From NCBI RefSeq assembly GCF_000400505.1, contig NZ_CM001857.1, positions 1,925,074 to 1,989,073 of the forward strand: a DNA stretch of 64,000 nt, written 5' to 3'. The translations under genes were made by a program, and so were the position numbers. Within the stretch, counting starts at the first letter, position 1; each line of letters starts with the position of its first letter. The notes under the pieces were generated by a model. The model made no database searches, was not told where the DNA came from, and saw only the letters and a program-made list of their open reading frames with translations. Below, one piece after another: positions 35,212 to 45,600 of the stretch. This stretch comes from Musicola paradisiaca NCPPB 2511 (GTDB lineage: Bacteria > Pseudomonadota > Gammaproteobacteria > Enterobacterales > Enterobacteriaceae).

Positions 35212-37632
35212 ATGAAGCGCTGTCCTGTATTACTACGAGTTGTGGTCTTTATTTTATTGCCCGCGATTGCCATTTGCTTTTTGAGTTATCTCTATTTTCT
35301 TCGCAGTCTACCTGCTGTCGAAAATTTTACGCTTGCAGGGCAAGGTTATCATGATGTTGCAGTAAAAAGAGATCGTAATGGCGTGGTTTATCTCTCATCC
35401 GATGATGACAATAGCATCTATTTTGCGATGGGGTATGTTCAGGCGCAGGATCGTTTGTGGCAACTGACCTTGCAGCAACGCATTGTTCAGGGACGATTAA
35501 GTGAGATGCTCGGCGAGAAAGGGATGAAGAGTGACATTTTCATCAGAACGTTGGGGATTTATCGTGCGGCCCAGCAGGCATGGACGCGGCTGGATCGACC
35601 AGCTCAGGATTCGCTGGTCGCCTATGCGGCAGGCGTCAATCAGGCGATGAAGCAACAACGAACCTTGCCTCCGGAATTTATTTTGCTGGGAATGAAGCCG
35701 GAAGCGTGGACGCCTATTGATTCTCTGGCGTGGGTCAAAATGTTTGCCCTCGATCTGGGGGGCAACATGTTCAAGGAAATACAGTATGAGATGGCCGCGG
35801 AAAGCCTGAGCCACGAGCAGCTTAGGTTGCTTTTCCCGGCCTATGTCTCTGCGCCGCCGGATCGTGTCGCCAACCTTGATCCTACGAGAAACACTGCGCT
35901 GCTGGGTGTTAACGGCATCAAGCCGTTATTGCCGTATTTTGGTACGGGGGGAACCGGGGTCGGCAGTAATGCCTGGGTGGTATCGGGTGCGCATACTCAG
36001 ACAGGATATCCGCTGATGGCGAATGACCCGCATTTGGGATTGCAGCAGCCTTCGCCGTGGTATGTCGTGTCGCAAAACGGCGCGAAATTGCACACTCAGG
36101 GCATGAGCCTGATAGGCATCCCACTCGTTATTTTCGGCAGCAACCAACATATTGCCTGGGGCGGAACGGCTCTCACCGCCGATGTGGAGGATTTGTATGC
36201 CGAAACCGTCAAACCGGGCGAGCCTTCCCGCTATAAAGCGGACAACCAGTGGCTGCCGTTTAGCCAGAGGGTGGAGTCGATTCGGGTGCGTAGCGGTATT
36301 CCCGATAGGCTCTATCCGCCGCTGAAAGACGTTACGCTAACCGTGCAGGAAACGCGCCACGGCCCGGTAGTCAGCGCGCTGTTCCCCAATGTTCGCCAGA
36401 CGCTGTCCCTGAGATGGACGGCGTTGGATCCTGATGACACCAGCTATATGGCCTTCATGGGGATCAATTATGCCCATGACTGGCCGTCGTTTCAGTCGGC
36501 GGTGCGGCTGTTGGTGGCGCCTGCGCTCAATCTCCTGTATGCCGATACGCAAAATAATATTGGGATGGTGAGCGCCGGGGCGATTCCGATGCGGGGCGCT
36601 GGTTATGGTGAGCTGCCGTTGCCGGGCGAGAACAGCGGTAATGACTGGAAAGGTTATATTCCGTTTAACGAACTGCCGGTGAGTTGGAATCCGGATTCAG
36701 GTTTTATTGTGTCCGCCAACAATGAGGTGACTCATCCGGCATACCCGCATTTTATTTCTCACGATTGGGCGCCGCCGACACGTAAAGACCGCATTGTCGA
36801 GCTGCTTGGCGACAGGATCGTTAAATCGGGAAACCGGATAACGAGCGAAGATATGATCGCCATCCAACGGGATACGCTGGATCGAAATATCGCCGCCTTT
36901 CGTCACGCGGTGGTGAAGAAAACGCACCCGGCCAGCGAACGTCAGCGGATGGCGATAGAGACATTGGCCGCGTGGGATGGCGATATGAACCGGGAAAGCG
37001 TCGCGGCCACGCTGATTGTCAGTTGGGCGCGGCATCTGCGCATGAATATGGTCGTGGATGCGTGGCCTAAATCCTGGGGCGACGATGAAAAGAATGCGTT
37101 GATGAGTGAACTGGGCACCTATATTCCGCTGTCTTCGCTGGTCAAAATGCTTGAGCGCGATAATGACGCCTGCCAGGAATTTGGCCGACAAGCGTCATGG
37201 CATCATTGCCAGGATGTCCTGGTGAAATCCCTCGATCAGGCGCTTGATGAGTTGGGCAGAATGCGGGGCGATAATATGGATCGCTGGCAATGGGGCCATC
37301 TGCATTCCAGCTATTATGAACATAGCCTGTTTAGCACCGTTCGGTTTCTCGACAATATTTTTAGCACCCGAATCGATAATGGCGGCTCGCCGGATGCCAT
37401 TAATGTGGCTGATATGAATTTTGATTTATCAAAAGGCTATGACCAAAAATTGGGCGCCAGCTTCAGAATGATTATCGACGTTAAACCAGAAAAAATAAGC
37501 ACGCAATATATCAACTCAACGGGACAATCCGGAAATATCATGAGCGAACATTACCGGGATATGGTGAAACCGTTCAATACATTCACGTTTTTTGAAATTA
37601 GAGATAATTTCACCAGTGGCGTGAATCAATAA
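35212..37632 (+). CDS. Penicillin-acylase-family (Ntn) hydrolase, periplasmic
   Basis: The 806-residue precursor has an N-terminal hydrophobic segment (about 8-31) that exports or anchors it. It has the penicillin amidase layout: alpha chain, spacer, then autocatalytic cleavage before Ser252 in GVGSNAWVVSG, which becomes the N-terminal nucleophile of the beta chain. NDPHLGLQQPSPWY follows, as in the family. Relatives include penicillin G acylase, quinolactacin/AHL acylases and PvdQ, which removes the myristoyl chain from the pyoverdine precursor. Its place directly before the exporter and NRPS genes suggests it trims an acyl group from the exported peptide. An AHL-acylase role cannot be excluded. 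Confidence 0.85.
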   Translation: MKRCPVLLRVVVFILLPAIAICFLSYLYFLRSLPAVENFTLAGQGYHDVAVKRDRNGVVYLSSDDDNSIYFAMGYVQAQDRLWQLTLQQRIVQGRLSEMLGEKGMKSDIFIRTLGIYRAAQQAWTRLDRPAQDSLVAYAAGVNQAMKQQRTLPPEFILLGMKPEAWTPIDSLAWVKMFALDLGGNMFKEIQYEMAAESLSHEQLRLLFPAYVSAPPDRVANLDPTRNTALLGVNGIKPLLPYFGTGGTGVGSNAWVVSGAHTQTGYPLMANDPHLGLQQPSPWYVVSQNGAKLHTQGMSLIGIPLVIFGSNQHIAWGGTALTADVEDLYAETVKPGEPSRYKADNQWLPFSQRVESIRVRSGIPDRLYPPLKDVTLTVQETRHGPVVSALFPNVRQTLSLRWTALDPDDTSYMAFMGINYAHDWPSFQSAVRLLVAPALNLLYADTQNNIGMVSAGAIPMRGAGYGELPLPGENSGNDWKGYIPFNELPVSWNPDSGFIVSANNEVTHPAYPHFISHDWAPPTRKDRIVELLGDRIVKSGNRITSEDMIAIQRDTLDRNIAAFRHAVVKKTHPASERQRMAIETLAAWDGDMNRESVAATLIVSWARHLRMNMVVDAWPKSWGDDEKNALMSELGTYIPLSSLVKMLERDNDACQEFGRQASWHHCQDVLVKSLDQALDELGRMRGDNMDRWQWGHLHSSYYEHSLFSTVRFLDNIFSTRIDNGGSPDAINVADMNFDLSKGYDQKLGASFRMIIDVKPEKISTQYINSTGQSGNIMSEHYRDMVKPFNTFTFFEIRDNFTSGVNQ

Positions 37633-37642
37633 GGGGCTGTCT

Positions 37643-39298
37643 GTGGGATTATTCAGGAGTTTCAGCCATAGTGCTCCCAATCGGGTATTACTGTCGGTGT
37701 TTTTCGGTGTGTTGGCGGGGGTGATATATGCGTTGTTAATCCCGCTGACATTGAGCGGGTTACATGCGTTGCCGCCGTCACTCAGCGTTATTGATGAAAA
37801 GACAATTTCCGTATTAGGCGTGGCCGTTTCCAATTATCGTCTCGCATTCCTGTTCGCGATGTCGATTGCCTTGATTCTGTGTTTTACCTCGATATCGGAA
37901 ATTCTTCTTATTCATGTCGGTATTGATTTCGCCAGAACGTTGCGTAAGGATATTTATCACAAAATCAGCCTGTTAAGCATTGTCGATCTTGAACGGCTCG
38001 GGCTGGCAAGGATTACCACCCTCTTAACGACCGATGTGATGCAGGTGATTCAGGGCGCCAAGACAATTCCGACGATCGTTATCAGTATGGTGACGGTGAT
38101 GGGCATGATGTTTTATCTGTATGTCGTCAACAATGAAATTGTCTTTTTTATTATGAAGGCCATAGCCTTTGGTGTATTGACTTATCAGATACCCATTTAT
38201 TTTTCCCGGCATTATCTGGTGAAAACACGCAATCAGGTTGATGAACTACGCAACTTTAATATTGCTTTGGTTCGAGGCGCTAAGGAGTTAAAGCTTGATC
38301 GCGCCAAGCGTGGTTATTTTCATCAAAATATATTGAATGCCGTCGAAGATAATATCGCCCGTAATGAAAAGAAAGGCCAAACTATATTGGCGATTGCGGT
38401 GAACTATGGCGATTTGCTCAGCTTTTTTGTGATTGGGTTTACCATGTTTATATTTGGTAATTATCATGCGATCACGGTACAGGAGCAGATCGCTGTCATC
38501 ATGACATTGCTGTATATCACTGCGCCTATCAGCGTCATTATAAATAATGTCCACAACGTGACTCTCGCTGCTATTTCCATGAAGAAGATAAAGGAGATTA
38601 TCAGCGTGATGCCTGCCGAATCTACGATCGGCAGCGATGGAACGCTGATGCCCTGGCAGGAAATGACCTTCAGCGATGTGGCGTATAAATATGTGGCGCA
38701 CGATCAGGATGCCGTGTTTAGCGTCGGCCCGGTCAATTTCACGCTGCGGCGCGGGGAACTGGTGTATATCGTCGGCGGCAACGGGTGCGGCAAATCTACG
38801 TTGGCAAAACTGATTACCCAGCACTATTTACCCAGCCAGGGGCTGATCACGGTGGACGGGCAGGCTGTCGATGACAGCAATCGTGACGCGGTCAGGCAGC
38901 ATATTGGGTGTATTTATTCCGACTATCATCTTTTTGATTCACTACTGATTGCGTCGGATAAGAGTGGCCTTGAGATCGACGGCTATTTAAAGAGCCTGGG
39001 GCTTTCCCATAAGGTCAGTATTGAGTCAGGCGTATTTTCGACGACATCACTCTCAGACGGCCAAAGAAAGAGATTGGCATTACTCACGGTGTTGCTCGAT
39101 AACAAGGATATTTATCTTTTTGATGAATGGGCCGCCGATCAGGATCCGGAATTCAAGCGCATATTTTATGAAAAAATTCTGCCAGAAATGAAGCAGCGCG
39201 GAAAAACGGTCGTCGTCATTACCCATGACGATCACTATTTTCATCTGGCGGATCGTGTTTTCAGAATGGACTCGGGAATGATGACGCCACTGAGATAG
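37643..39298 (+). CDS. SyrD/PvdE-type peptide ABC exporter
   Basis: The 551-residue half-transporter has an N-terminal membrane domain of about six helices (to about residue 320) and a C-terminal ATPase. Walker A is GGNGCGKST (378-386), the signature is LSDGQ in place of LSGGQ, Walker B is IYLFDEWAADQDP, and the switch His is in VITHDD. This LSDGQ/DEWAADQDP form is typical of the cyclic-peptide exporter family that includes SyrD and PvdE. The start is GTG 37643 with AAGGGG upstream, 10 nt after the acylase stop. It probably moves the NRPS product to the periplasm, where the acylase would act. Confidence 0.88.
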   Translation: MGLFRSFSHSAPNRVLLSVFFGVLAGVIYALLIPLTLSGLHALPPSLSVIDEKTISVLGVAVSNYRLAFLFAMSIALILCFTSISEILLIHVGIDFARTLRKDIYHKISLLSIVDLERLGLARITTLLTTDVMQVIQGAKTIPTIVISMVTVMGMMFYLYVVNNEIVFFIMKAIAFGVLTYQIPIYFSRHYLVKTRNQVDELRNFNIALVRGAKELKLDRAKRGYFHQNILNAVEDNIARNEKKGQTILAIAVNYGDLLSFFVIGFTMFIFGNYHAITVQEQIAVIMTLLYITAPISVIINNVHNVTLAAISMKKIKEIISVMPAESTIGSDGTLMPWQEMTFSDVAYKYVAHDQDAVFSVGPVNFTLRRGELVYIVGGNGCGKSTLAKLITQHYLPSQGLITVDGQAVDDSNRDAVRQHIGCIYSDYHLFDSLLIASDKSGLEIDGYLKSLGLSHKVSIESGVFSTTSLSDGQRKRLALLTVLLDNKDIYLFDEWAADQDPEFKRIFYEKILPEMKQRGKTVVVITHDDHYFHLADRVFRMDSGMMTPLR

Positions 39299-39340
39299 TG
39301 GCGTTATGAACGCACATTATTATTTTTCGTTGGTATCACT

Positions 39341-39368
39341 TTATTACTTATTACTTATTACTTATTAC
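39341..39368. repeat. Tandem repeat (TTATTAC) x 4 before the first NRPS
   Basis: Four perfect copies of the 7-bp unit TTATTAC end 11 nt before the start codon of the first NRPS gene. The run lies between the exporter stop and the ribosome-binding region. Confidence 0.95.
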
Positions 39369-39379
39369 GGGATGTCGGG

Positions 39380-42300
39380 ATGGAATGTAGTAATGATTTA
39401 TTTGAACTGACATTGTCTCAGATGGATATTTATCTGGATCAAATCAAGACGATTACTAGCCCCAAATTTAATATCGGTGGATATATAAAGCTACGCAATA
39501 TTGACGGCAGCCGTTTGGCCATGGCGCATCAAATATTGATTGAACGCTATGACGCATTCGGCATCCGCATCGTTGGCGATAGCCGGCAGCCCATGCAGTC
39601 GATCTCCGGTAACAGAAATACAGGGTTGCCGATCGTCGATTTCTCTACAGATCCTGCCGGTAGAGAAAAAGCGTTGGCGTGGGTGAATAATGCGTTTTCC
39701 ACGCCGTTTCATTTGGAGAACAGCGAATTATTTAACGCCTGGCTGATCAGAATAGATGCATCCGAGAGTTGGTATGTCGGTATAGCTCACCATATTATCA
39801 ACGATGGTTTCGGATTTATTAACTGGACGAAACGGCTCGCCGATATTTATAACCACGAGAATCCACCGGTCGGGTTGCGTTGGCACGATATCGCCACCCG
39901 TGATACTGATTATGTGCACAGCGAAAAATATCTGGCGGATCGACAATATTGGTCTGAATGGCTGCAGCGCACGACGGCAATGCGTTTGAAGCCGGTTCAT
40001 TCGGCGACGGAAAATGAAAGCCACAATAAAACCAGCGGTCGTGAAATTCGTTATATGGCTCGCCAGGTCTATAACCAATGGGTTTCCGTGGCCCAAGAGC
40101 ACGGCCTTACGCTTTATCACCTGATAGCCGCCGCGATTGCCATCGCTTTTTTTCGCAGTGAAAACACCGATCAGGTCGCTATCGGTATTCCGGTACACAA
40201 TCGCCGTGGCGGCGAGCAGAAGAATGTCATCGGCGTATTTACCAATATCACCCCGCTGTATCTGGACATCGCGGCGGATATGCGCGTTTTGGATGTCGCC
40301 ATGCAGGTCAAAGCACGGCAGAAGCAGGGGATTAGCCATAACCGCTTTCCATTGGGGCATATTTCACAACTGGCGGCCGGGCTTCATCACGCGCGTCATG
40401 TTTTTGATGTCAGTTTCAATTATCTCAAGGTTGGCGGCGGCGTCGTCTTTGGCGAACAGCCATCCGAACTGTTTTATTTGAGCCACTACCATGACGATAC
40501 GCCATTGAATATCACGCTGTGGGAATCTGGCAGTGAGCAGGAAATAGAATTTCATTTCGATTACAACTTCCGGTATTTCAATGCCATCGAGTCGCAACGG
40601 CTGGCAGACAGAATGATGTCCCTCTTCGACGTCTGCGCCCGTGCTATAACGGAGAATGTCTGCCAGATTGCGATGTTGCCCGCACCCGAACGGCGATTAA
40701 TACGGCAGTTTGCCGCCAATCAACCCGCAGGGCTTTCGCCGCAGGTTCCCACTTCGTTCCTGCATCTGCTGGTAGAACGTCAGGCGGCGATGACGCCCGA
40801 TAACGTGGCGCTAATCGAACCCTCAGGTCACAGTCTGCGCTATGTTCAGCTTAACCGGCGGGCGAACCGGTTAGCCGGATACCTGCGGCAACAGGGGGTT
40901 TGTACCGGCGATCCGGTGGTTTTGTGCGCGTCTGCCGGGTGTGACGCCACGGTCGGCATGCTGGCGATACTGAAATCAGGCGCCGTTTGCGTACCGGTCG
41001 ACCTGCGGTATCCCGCGCAACGTATTCAGTACGCCATCACTCAGTCAGGCAGCCGTTTTGTGCTGGTGGATACCCATGCGAACGGGTATGAGCGGCTAAG
41101 CGCGCTTCCTCATGGCTGTCGCGAGATTGCGCTTTGTCGCCCGCCATGCGATGACGACGAGGCGCAATGCCCGGATATTGATCCGCATGCCGTGGCATTA
41201 ACGCCGGATTCCGCCGCGTACATCATCTACACCTCCGGTTCGACGGGAAAATCGAAAGGTGTTGAAGTGGTTCACGGCGCGTTGGCCCAACATATTTTGA
41301 ATATCAACCGCTGTTATCGCATTGGTGCCGCCGATCGTTGTCTGCAAACGGCGTCGATCAGTTTTGACGCGGCGCTGGAACAGCTGTTTGTCCCCCTGAG
41401 CTGCGGCGCGTCGGTACATTTTGTCGACCTGCGGATGAATGACGTCGATAGTCTGGTTTCCTTTATTGAACAGCGCCGTATCACCGTCGCCGATTTAACG
41501 GCGTCGTATGTGAGTGAGTTCCTGAATCTGTATGCGGCAGCCAGACCCCAAGCCCTGCTCAGGTTATTGATTGTCGGCAACGAATGTTTTTACAGCACGG
41601 TATTGCGTCGATGCCTGGCCGTTAATCTTGCGGACAGAGTCATTAATGCTTACGGCCCGACCGAAGCGGTAATTACCAGTACGCTCTATGAAGTGCAACG
41701 GGATGCGTTGCCATCCGGGGTCACGGTTCCTATTGGGCGAGCCGTTCCCGGTAATCGAACGTATATTGTCGGGCGGCATGGGCAACTGAATCCGATCGGC
41801 AGTATCGGCGAATTATTGATTGCCGGAGAGAGTCTGGCGCGTCGTTATATTCATGACGATGAACTCACCGCCAGTAAATTTATCGTCAGGCAGTTTATTC
41901 CGGGCATTAATGAACGCTGCTATGCCACGGGCGATTTGGTTCGTTTCCGTGAAGATGGAAATATCGAATATATAGGCAGAAAAGACGGTCAGTTAAAAAT
42001 CAGAGGGCATCGTGTCGAGCTACTTGAAATAGAGTCTGCACTGCTGAATATTGATGAAGTCAAACATGCGCTGGTTAATTATCAGCACCATGAGCAGGAG
42101 CACGGCCGTCTGGTTGCTTATGTCGTTCCCCGCACGGAGCCGTCGCCGCCCGCGATGGTGACGAAAACGATTAAGAGCAAACTCCGCGCCCGCCTGCCGG
42201 ATTATATGATCCCATCGCAAATCATTATTAAGCCGCAATTTCCCCAACTTCCTAATGGAAAGATGGATGTCAACAGTATTATCAATACGCCGGTGGATTA

Positions 42301-42607
42301 TGACGATGTTATTTTTAAACCGGTAACGCCCGTCGAAATCAGGCTGGAAAAATTGTGGCGTGAAATACTATCGCTGGATGACGTGGATATTCATACCAGC
42401 TTCTTCAGCCTGGGGGGAGATTCACTGCTGGCTATCCGCCTTAATGCCAGCATCAAAGATGTCTTTAGCGTGTCTATTCCTGTGGAGCTGATTTTTAATT
42501 ATCCCACCCTTCATGAAATGGCGATGAATATCGACCTTATCCGCGATCGCGTTACCCATCACGAAAACCATATTCAGTCTCAATTTAATACCGAGGGATT
42601 TCTATGA
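39380..42607 (+). CDS. NRPS 1, initiation module C-A-T
   Basis: The 1075-residue protein has a condensation domain (about 5-440, active motif HHIINDG at 137-143), an adenylation domain (about 460-960, with YTSGSTGKSKG near 617) and a thiolation domain (FFSLGGDSLLAIRL, phosphopantetheine Ser1015). As no module precedes it, the C domain is probably a starter type that acylates the first residue. The specificity code read by eye is DAEDIGAITK; the acidic Glu and Asp in the pocket suggest a basic or diamino acid, possibly diaminopropionate. The stop overlaps the NRPS 2 start (ATGA). There is no acyl-CoA ligase in the cluster, so the acyl group would come from the cellular acyl-CoA pool. Confidence 0.9.
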   Translation: MECSNDLFELTLSQMDIYLDQIKTITSPKFNIGGYIKLRNIDGSRLAMAHQILIERYDAFGIRIVGDSRQPMQSISGNRNTGLPIVDFSTDPAGREKALAWVNNAFSTPFHLENSELFNAWLIRIDASESWYVGIAHHIINDGFGFINWTKRLADIYNHENPPVGLRWHDIATRDTDYVHSEKYLADRQYWSEWLQRTTAMRLKPVHSATENESHNKTSGREIRYMARQVYNQWVSVAQEHGLTLYHLIAAAIAIAFFRSENTDQVAIGIPVHNRRGGEQKNVIGVFTNITPLYLDIAADMRVLDVAMQVKARQKQGISHNRFPLGHISQLAAGLHHARHVFDVSFNYLKVGGGVVFGEQPSELFYLSHYHDDTPLNITLWESGSEQEIEFHFDYNFRYFNAIESQRLADRMMSLFDVCARAITENVCQIAMLPAPERRLIRQFAANQPAGLSPQVPTSFLHLLVERQAAMTPDNVALIEPSGHSLRYVQLNRRANRLAGYLRQQGVCTGDPVVLCASAGCDATVGMLAILKSGAVCVPVDLRYPAQRIQYAITQSGSRFVLVDTHANGYERLSALPHGCREIALCRPPCDDDEAQCPDIDPHAVALTPDSAAYIIYTSGSTGKSKGVEVVHGALAQHILNINRCYRIGAADRCLQTASISFDAALEQLFVPLSCGASVHFVDLRMNDVDSLVSFIEQRRITVADLTASYVSEFLNLYAAARPQALLRLLIVGNECFYSTVLRRCLAVNLADRVINAYGPTEAVITSTLYEVQRDALPSGVTVPIGRAVPGNRTYIVGRHGQLNPIGSIGELLIAGESLARRYIHDDELTASKFIVRQFIPGINERCYATGDLVRFREDGNIEYIGRKDGQLKIRGHRVELLEIESALLNIDEVKHALVNYQHHEQEHGRLVAYVVPRTEPSPPAMVTKTIKSKLRARLPDYMIPSQIIIKPQFPQLPNGKMDVNSIINTPVDYDDVIFKPVTPVEIRLEKLWREILSLDDVDIHTSFFSLGGDSLLAIRLNASIKDVFSVSIPVELIFNYPTLHEMAMNIDLIRDRVTHHENHIQSQFNTEGFL

Positions 42608-45600
42608 GTGCTATCAACATTATCAATAAAGCGAGAGAGTCCGGGGTATTTCTCTATGTGAATGAGGGGCGGTTGGCGTTTAAAAGTCAGGGTGAATTAA
42701 GCAGCGCTCTGAAGGCTGAAATCATTATGCACCGGGATGAAATTATCGCCCTGCTGGTGAATTACCAACGGTCGGCACAGGCGATGGCAGCCGGTGCGCC
42801 GGTGATGAAACATCGCACGATACAGGAAAAAAGGCCGGTGACTTTTGAGCAGCAGCGGATGCTGGTGCTGGACACGATTTCCGCGCACAAGCAGAGCTAC
42901 AACATGGCGGCGTTGATCACGCTGTCAGGGCCATTGGATCGCGCCGCGCTGGAGCGTGCCATCAATACGCTGGTGGAACGCCATGAGGTGTTGCGCACCC
43001 ATTACCGATTCGACGAGCAGGGGTACTATGGCGTTCTTCATGCCCATGCGGAAATCGCGCTGGCGATTGACGATCTGACGTCGTTACCCGCACCGCAGCG
43101 GGAAGCGCGCTTGGCGGCGCTGGCGCAGGAAAGCGCGGAACAGGCGTTTGATCTGGCCGGTGATAGTCCGTTGCGGGTCAAGCTGGTCAGCGTCGGAGAA
43201 CGGGAACATCGGTTGCTGATCACGTTGCACCATATCGCCTTCGACAATGTGTCGATGGCGATTTTTTGTCAGCAACTCAGTACCGCCTACAACCATGCCG
43301 TCAATGCCGATGAAGCGCCGTTAGCGGCGTTGCCGTTGCAGTATGCCGACTACGCGGATTTCCAGCTCGCCCAGTTGAACATGCACCACGACAGGCTGAA
43401 GCATTTCTGGCATGAGCGTCTGCACGGTCTGCCCGTACTGCACGATCTGCCGCTGGACTATGTTCGGCCGGCGACGTTGTCAGCCGCGGGTAAATGTTAT
43501 CGCGAACGTTTGCCGGCGGAGCGGGGCCGGCAAGTGAGCGCGCTGGCGGAGAAAAGCCAGACGACGGTTTTTGCCGTGCTGCAATCGATATTTGCCGTGT
43601 TCCTGCACCGTTACGGCGGGGCGGAAGATATCGTCGTGGGGACGCCGGTCAATAATCGAACGAACAGCGAGCTGGATGCGCTCATCGGTTTGTTTGTGAA
43701 TACCCTGGTCATCCGCTCGGAAATCCATTCGGACGATACTTTCGAGCAGTTTCTGGCCAATAACAGCGCGATGATCCAGCAGAGTCTTGCTCACGCCTTG
43801 TACCCGCTCGAACAACTGGTCGAAACGATGAAGGTTGAACGCAGTCTGAGCCACAACCCATTGTTTCAGATAGTTTTTGTCTATCAGGATGAACGGCATG
43901 AACTGCTTCATCTGCATGATTTGCAGTGCCGAATTGAGGAGCTTCATACCAATACGGCCAAGTTCGATATCGTCCTGACCCTCAGCCATCACCACGATGG
44001 TCTGTCGCTCAACTGGGAGTATTCGACCGATCTGTTCGATGCGACGTCGATTGCAAACATGTCCCGCAGTTTCATCCGGGTACTGGAAAGCCTCTGCCGC
44101 CACCCCGAACAGACGATTGGCGCCATCGCGCTGCTTGACGCCAGTGCGGCGGCGGCGAACATTGCTGCCGCCGATGCTGCGCGTCAGTGCTACACGCCCG
44201 AACTGACGTTGGATCGCCTGTTCGATCGTCAGGCTGAACGCTATCCGCAAAAAATAGCGCTGGAACTGGGCGAACACGCCCTGGGTTATGCATCGCTAAA
44301 GACGGCGGCGGAACATTTGGCGCAGCGGATTGTCGACGCCGGTATTCGGCCGCAGTCCCGGATTGCTATCGTGGCGGATCCGTCGTTTGAGATGATCATC
44401 GCCATTCTGGCGGTACTGAAGGCGGGGTGCGCTTATATTCCAATCGACCCTGCCAGCCCCGCAGCGCGTATCCGCTATATTGCACAGGATGCCGCCGCCG
44501 ATGCGGTGCTGGTCACGGAACAGACCCAGGCGCTGGCGCCCGCCGAATGCGGGCATTGTCTGCGCATTACATGCGAGCATGAGCCGACGTCGGCAGCGGC
44601 GTTTACGCCGGCGACCATCACGCCGGACGATCCGGCCTATGTCATTTACACCTCGGGATCGACCGGTAAACCGAAAGGTGTGGAAATTACGCACGGTAAT
44701 GTCGCGCGGCTGTTTGATGCCACGGAGCGGCAGTTCGGTTTCCGCTCTCAGGATGTCTGGACGCTGTTCCACTCTTTCGCCTTTGATTTTTCCGTATGGG
44801 AAATCTGGGGCGCGTTGTTATTCGGTGGAAAACTGGTGCTGGTTCCCCGGGAAGTGAGCCGGGATCCGGATGCGTTTTACGATCTGGTGGCGCGTCGGGG
44901 AGTGACGGTGCTCAATCAAACGCCGACCGCGTTTAATCCGTTCATCGCCGCCGATGGGAGACAACCGCGCCCTCTGGCGTTGCGCTACGTTATCTTTGGC
45001 GGCGAAGCGCTAAATCTGATGAGTTTGCGGCCCTGGCTACAGCGTCATGGCGACCGGCAACCGCAGCTAATCAACATGTACGGCATAACGGAAACCACGG
45101 TACATGTCACCTACAAGCCGTTGACCTGCGAAGAGATAGCATCGGGTCGCGGCAGCCTGATCGGCAAACCGTTGGACGACCTGTCGCTCTATCTGCTCGA
45201 CGCTTCATTACAACCGGTGCCGGACGGCGTCGTCGCCGAGCTGTTCGTCGCCGGCGGCGGCCTGGCCAGAGGGTATCTGAACCGGCCGGAAATCACCGCC
45301 GAGCGCTTTATTCCCAATCCGTTCAACCCGCAGGAGCGGCTCTATCGTACCGGCGATCTGGCCTGCCGCTTGCCTTCGGGAGAGTTCCGCTATCATGGCC
45401 GTTGCGATCAGCAGGTAAAAATTCGCGGTTTCCGGATTGAAACCGGCGAAATCGAATGTGCCCTGTTGCAGCATCCGCAGGTGCGCGAAGCCGTGGTCAT
45501 GGTGTATGAGCCGGAAGAACACGGGCCGCAACTGGTGGCCTATGTGGTGGAGGAGAGTGGGGTGAGCCACAGCCAGTTACAACAGGCGCTGAGACAGCAT

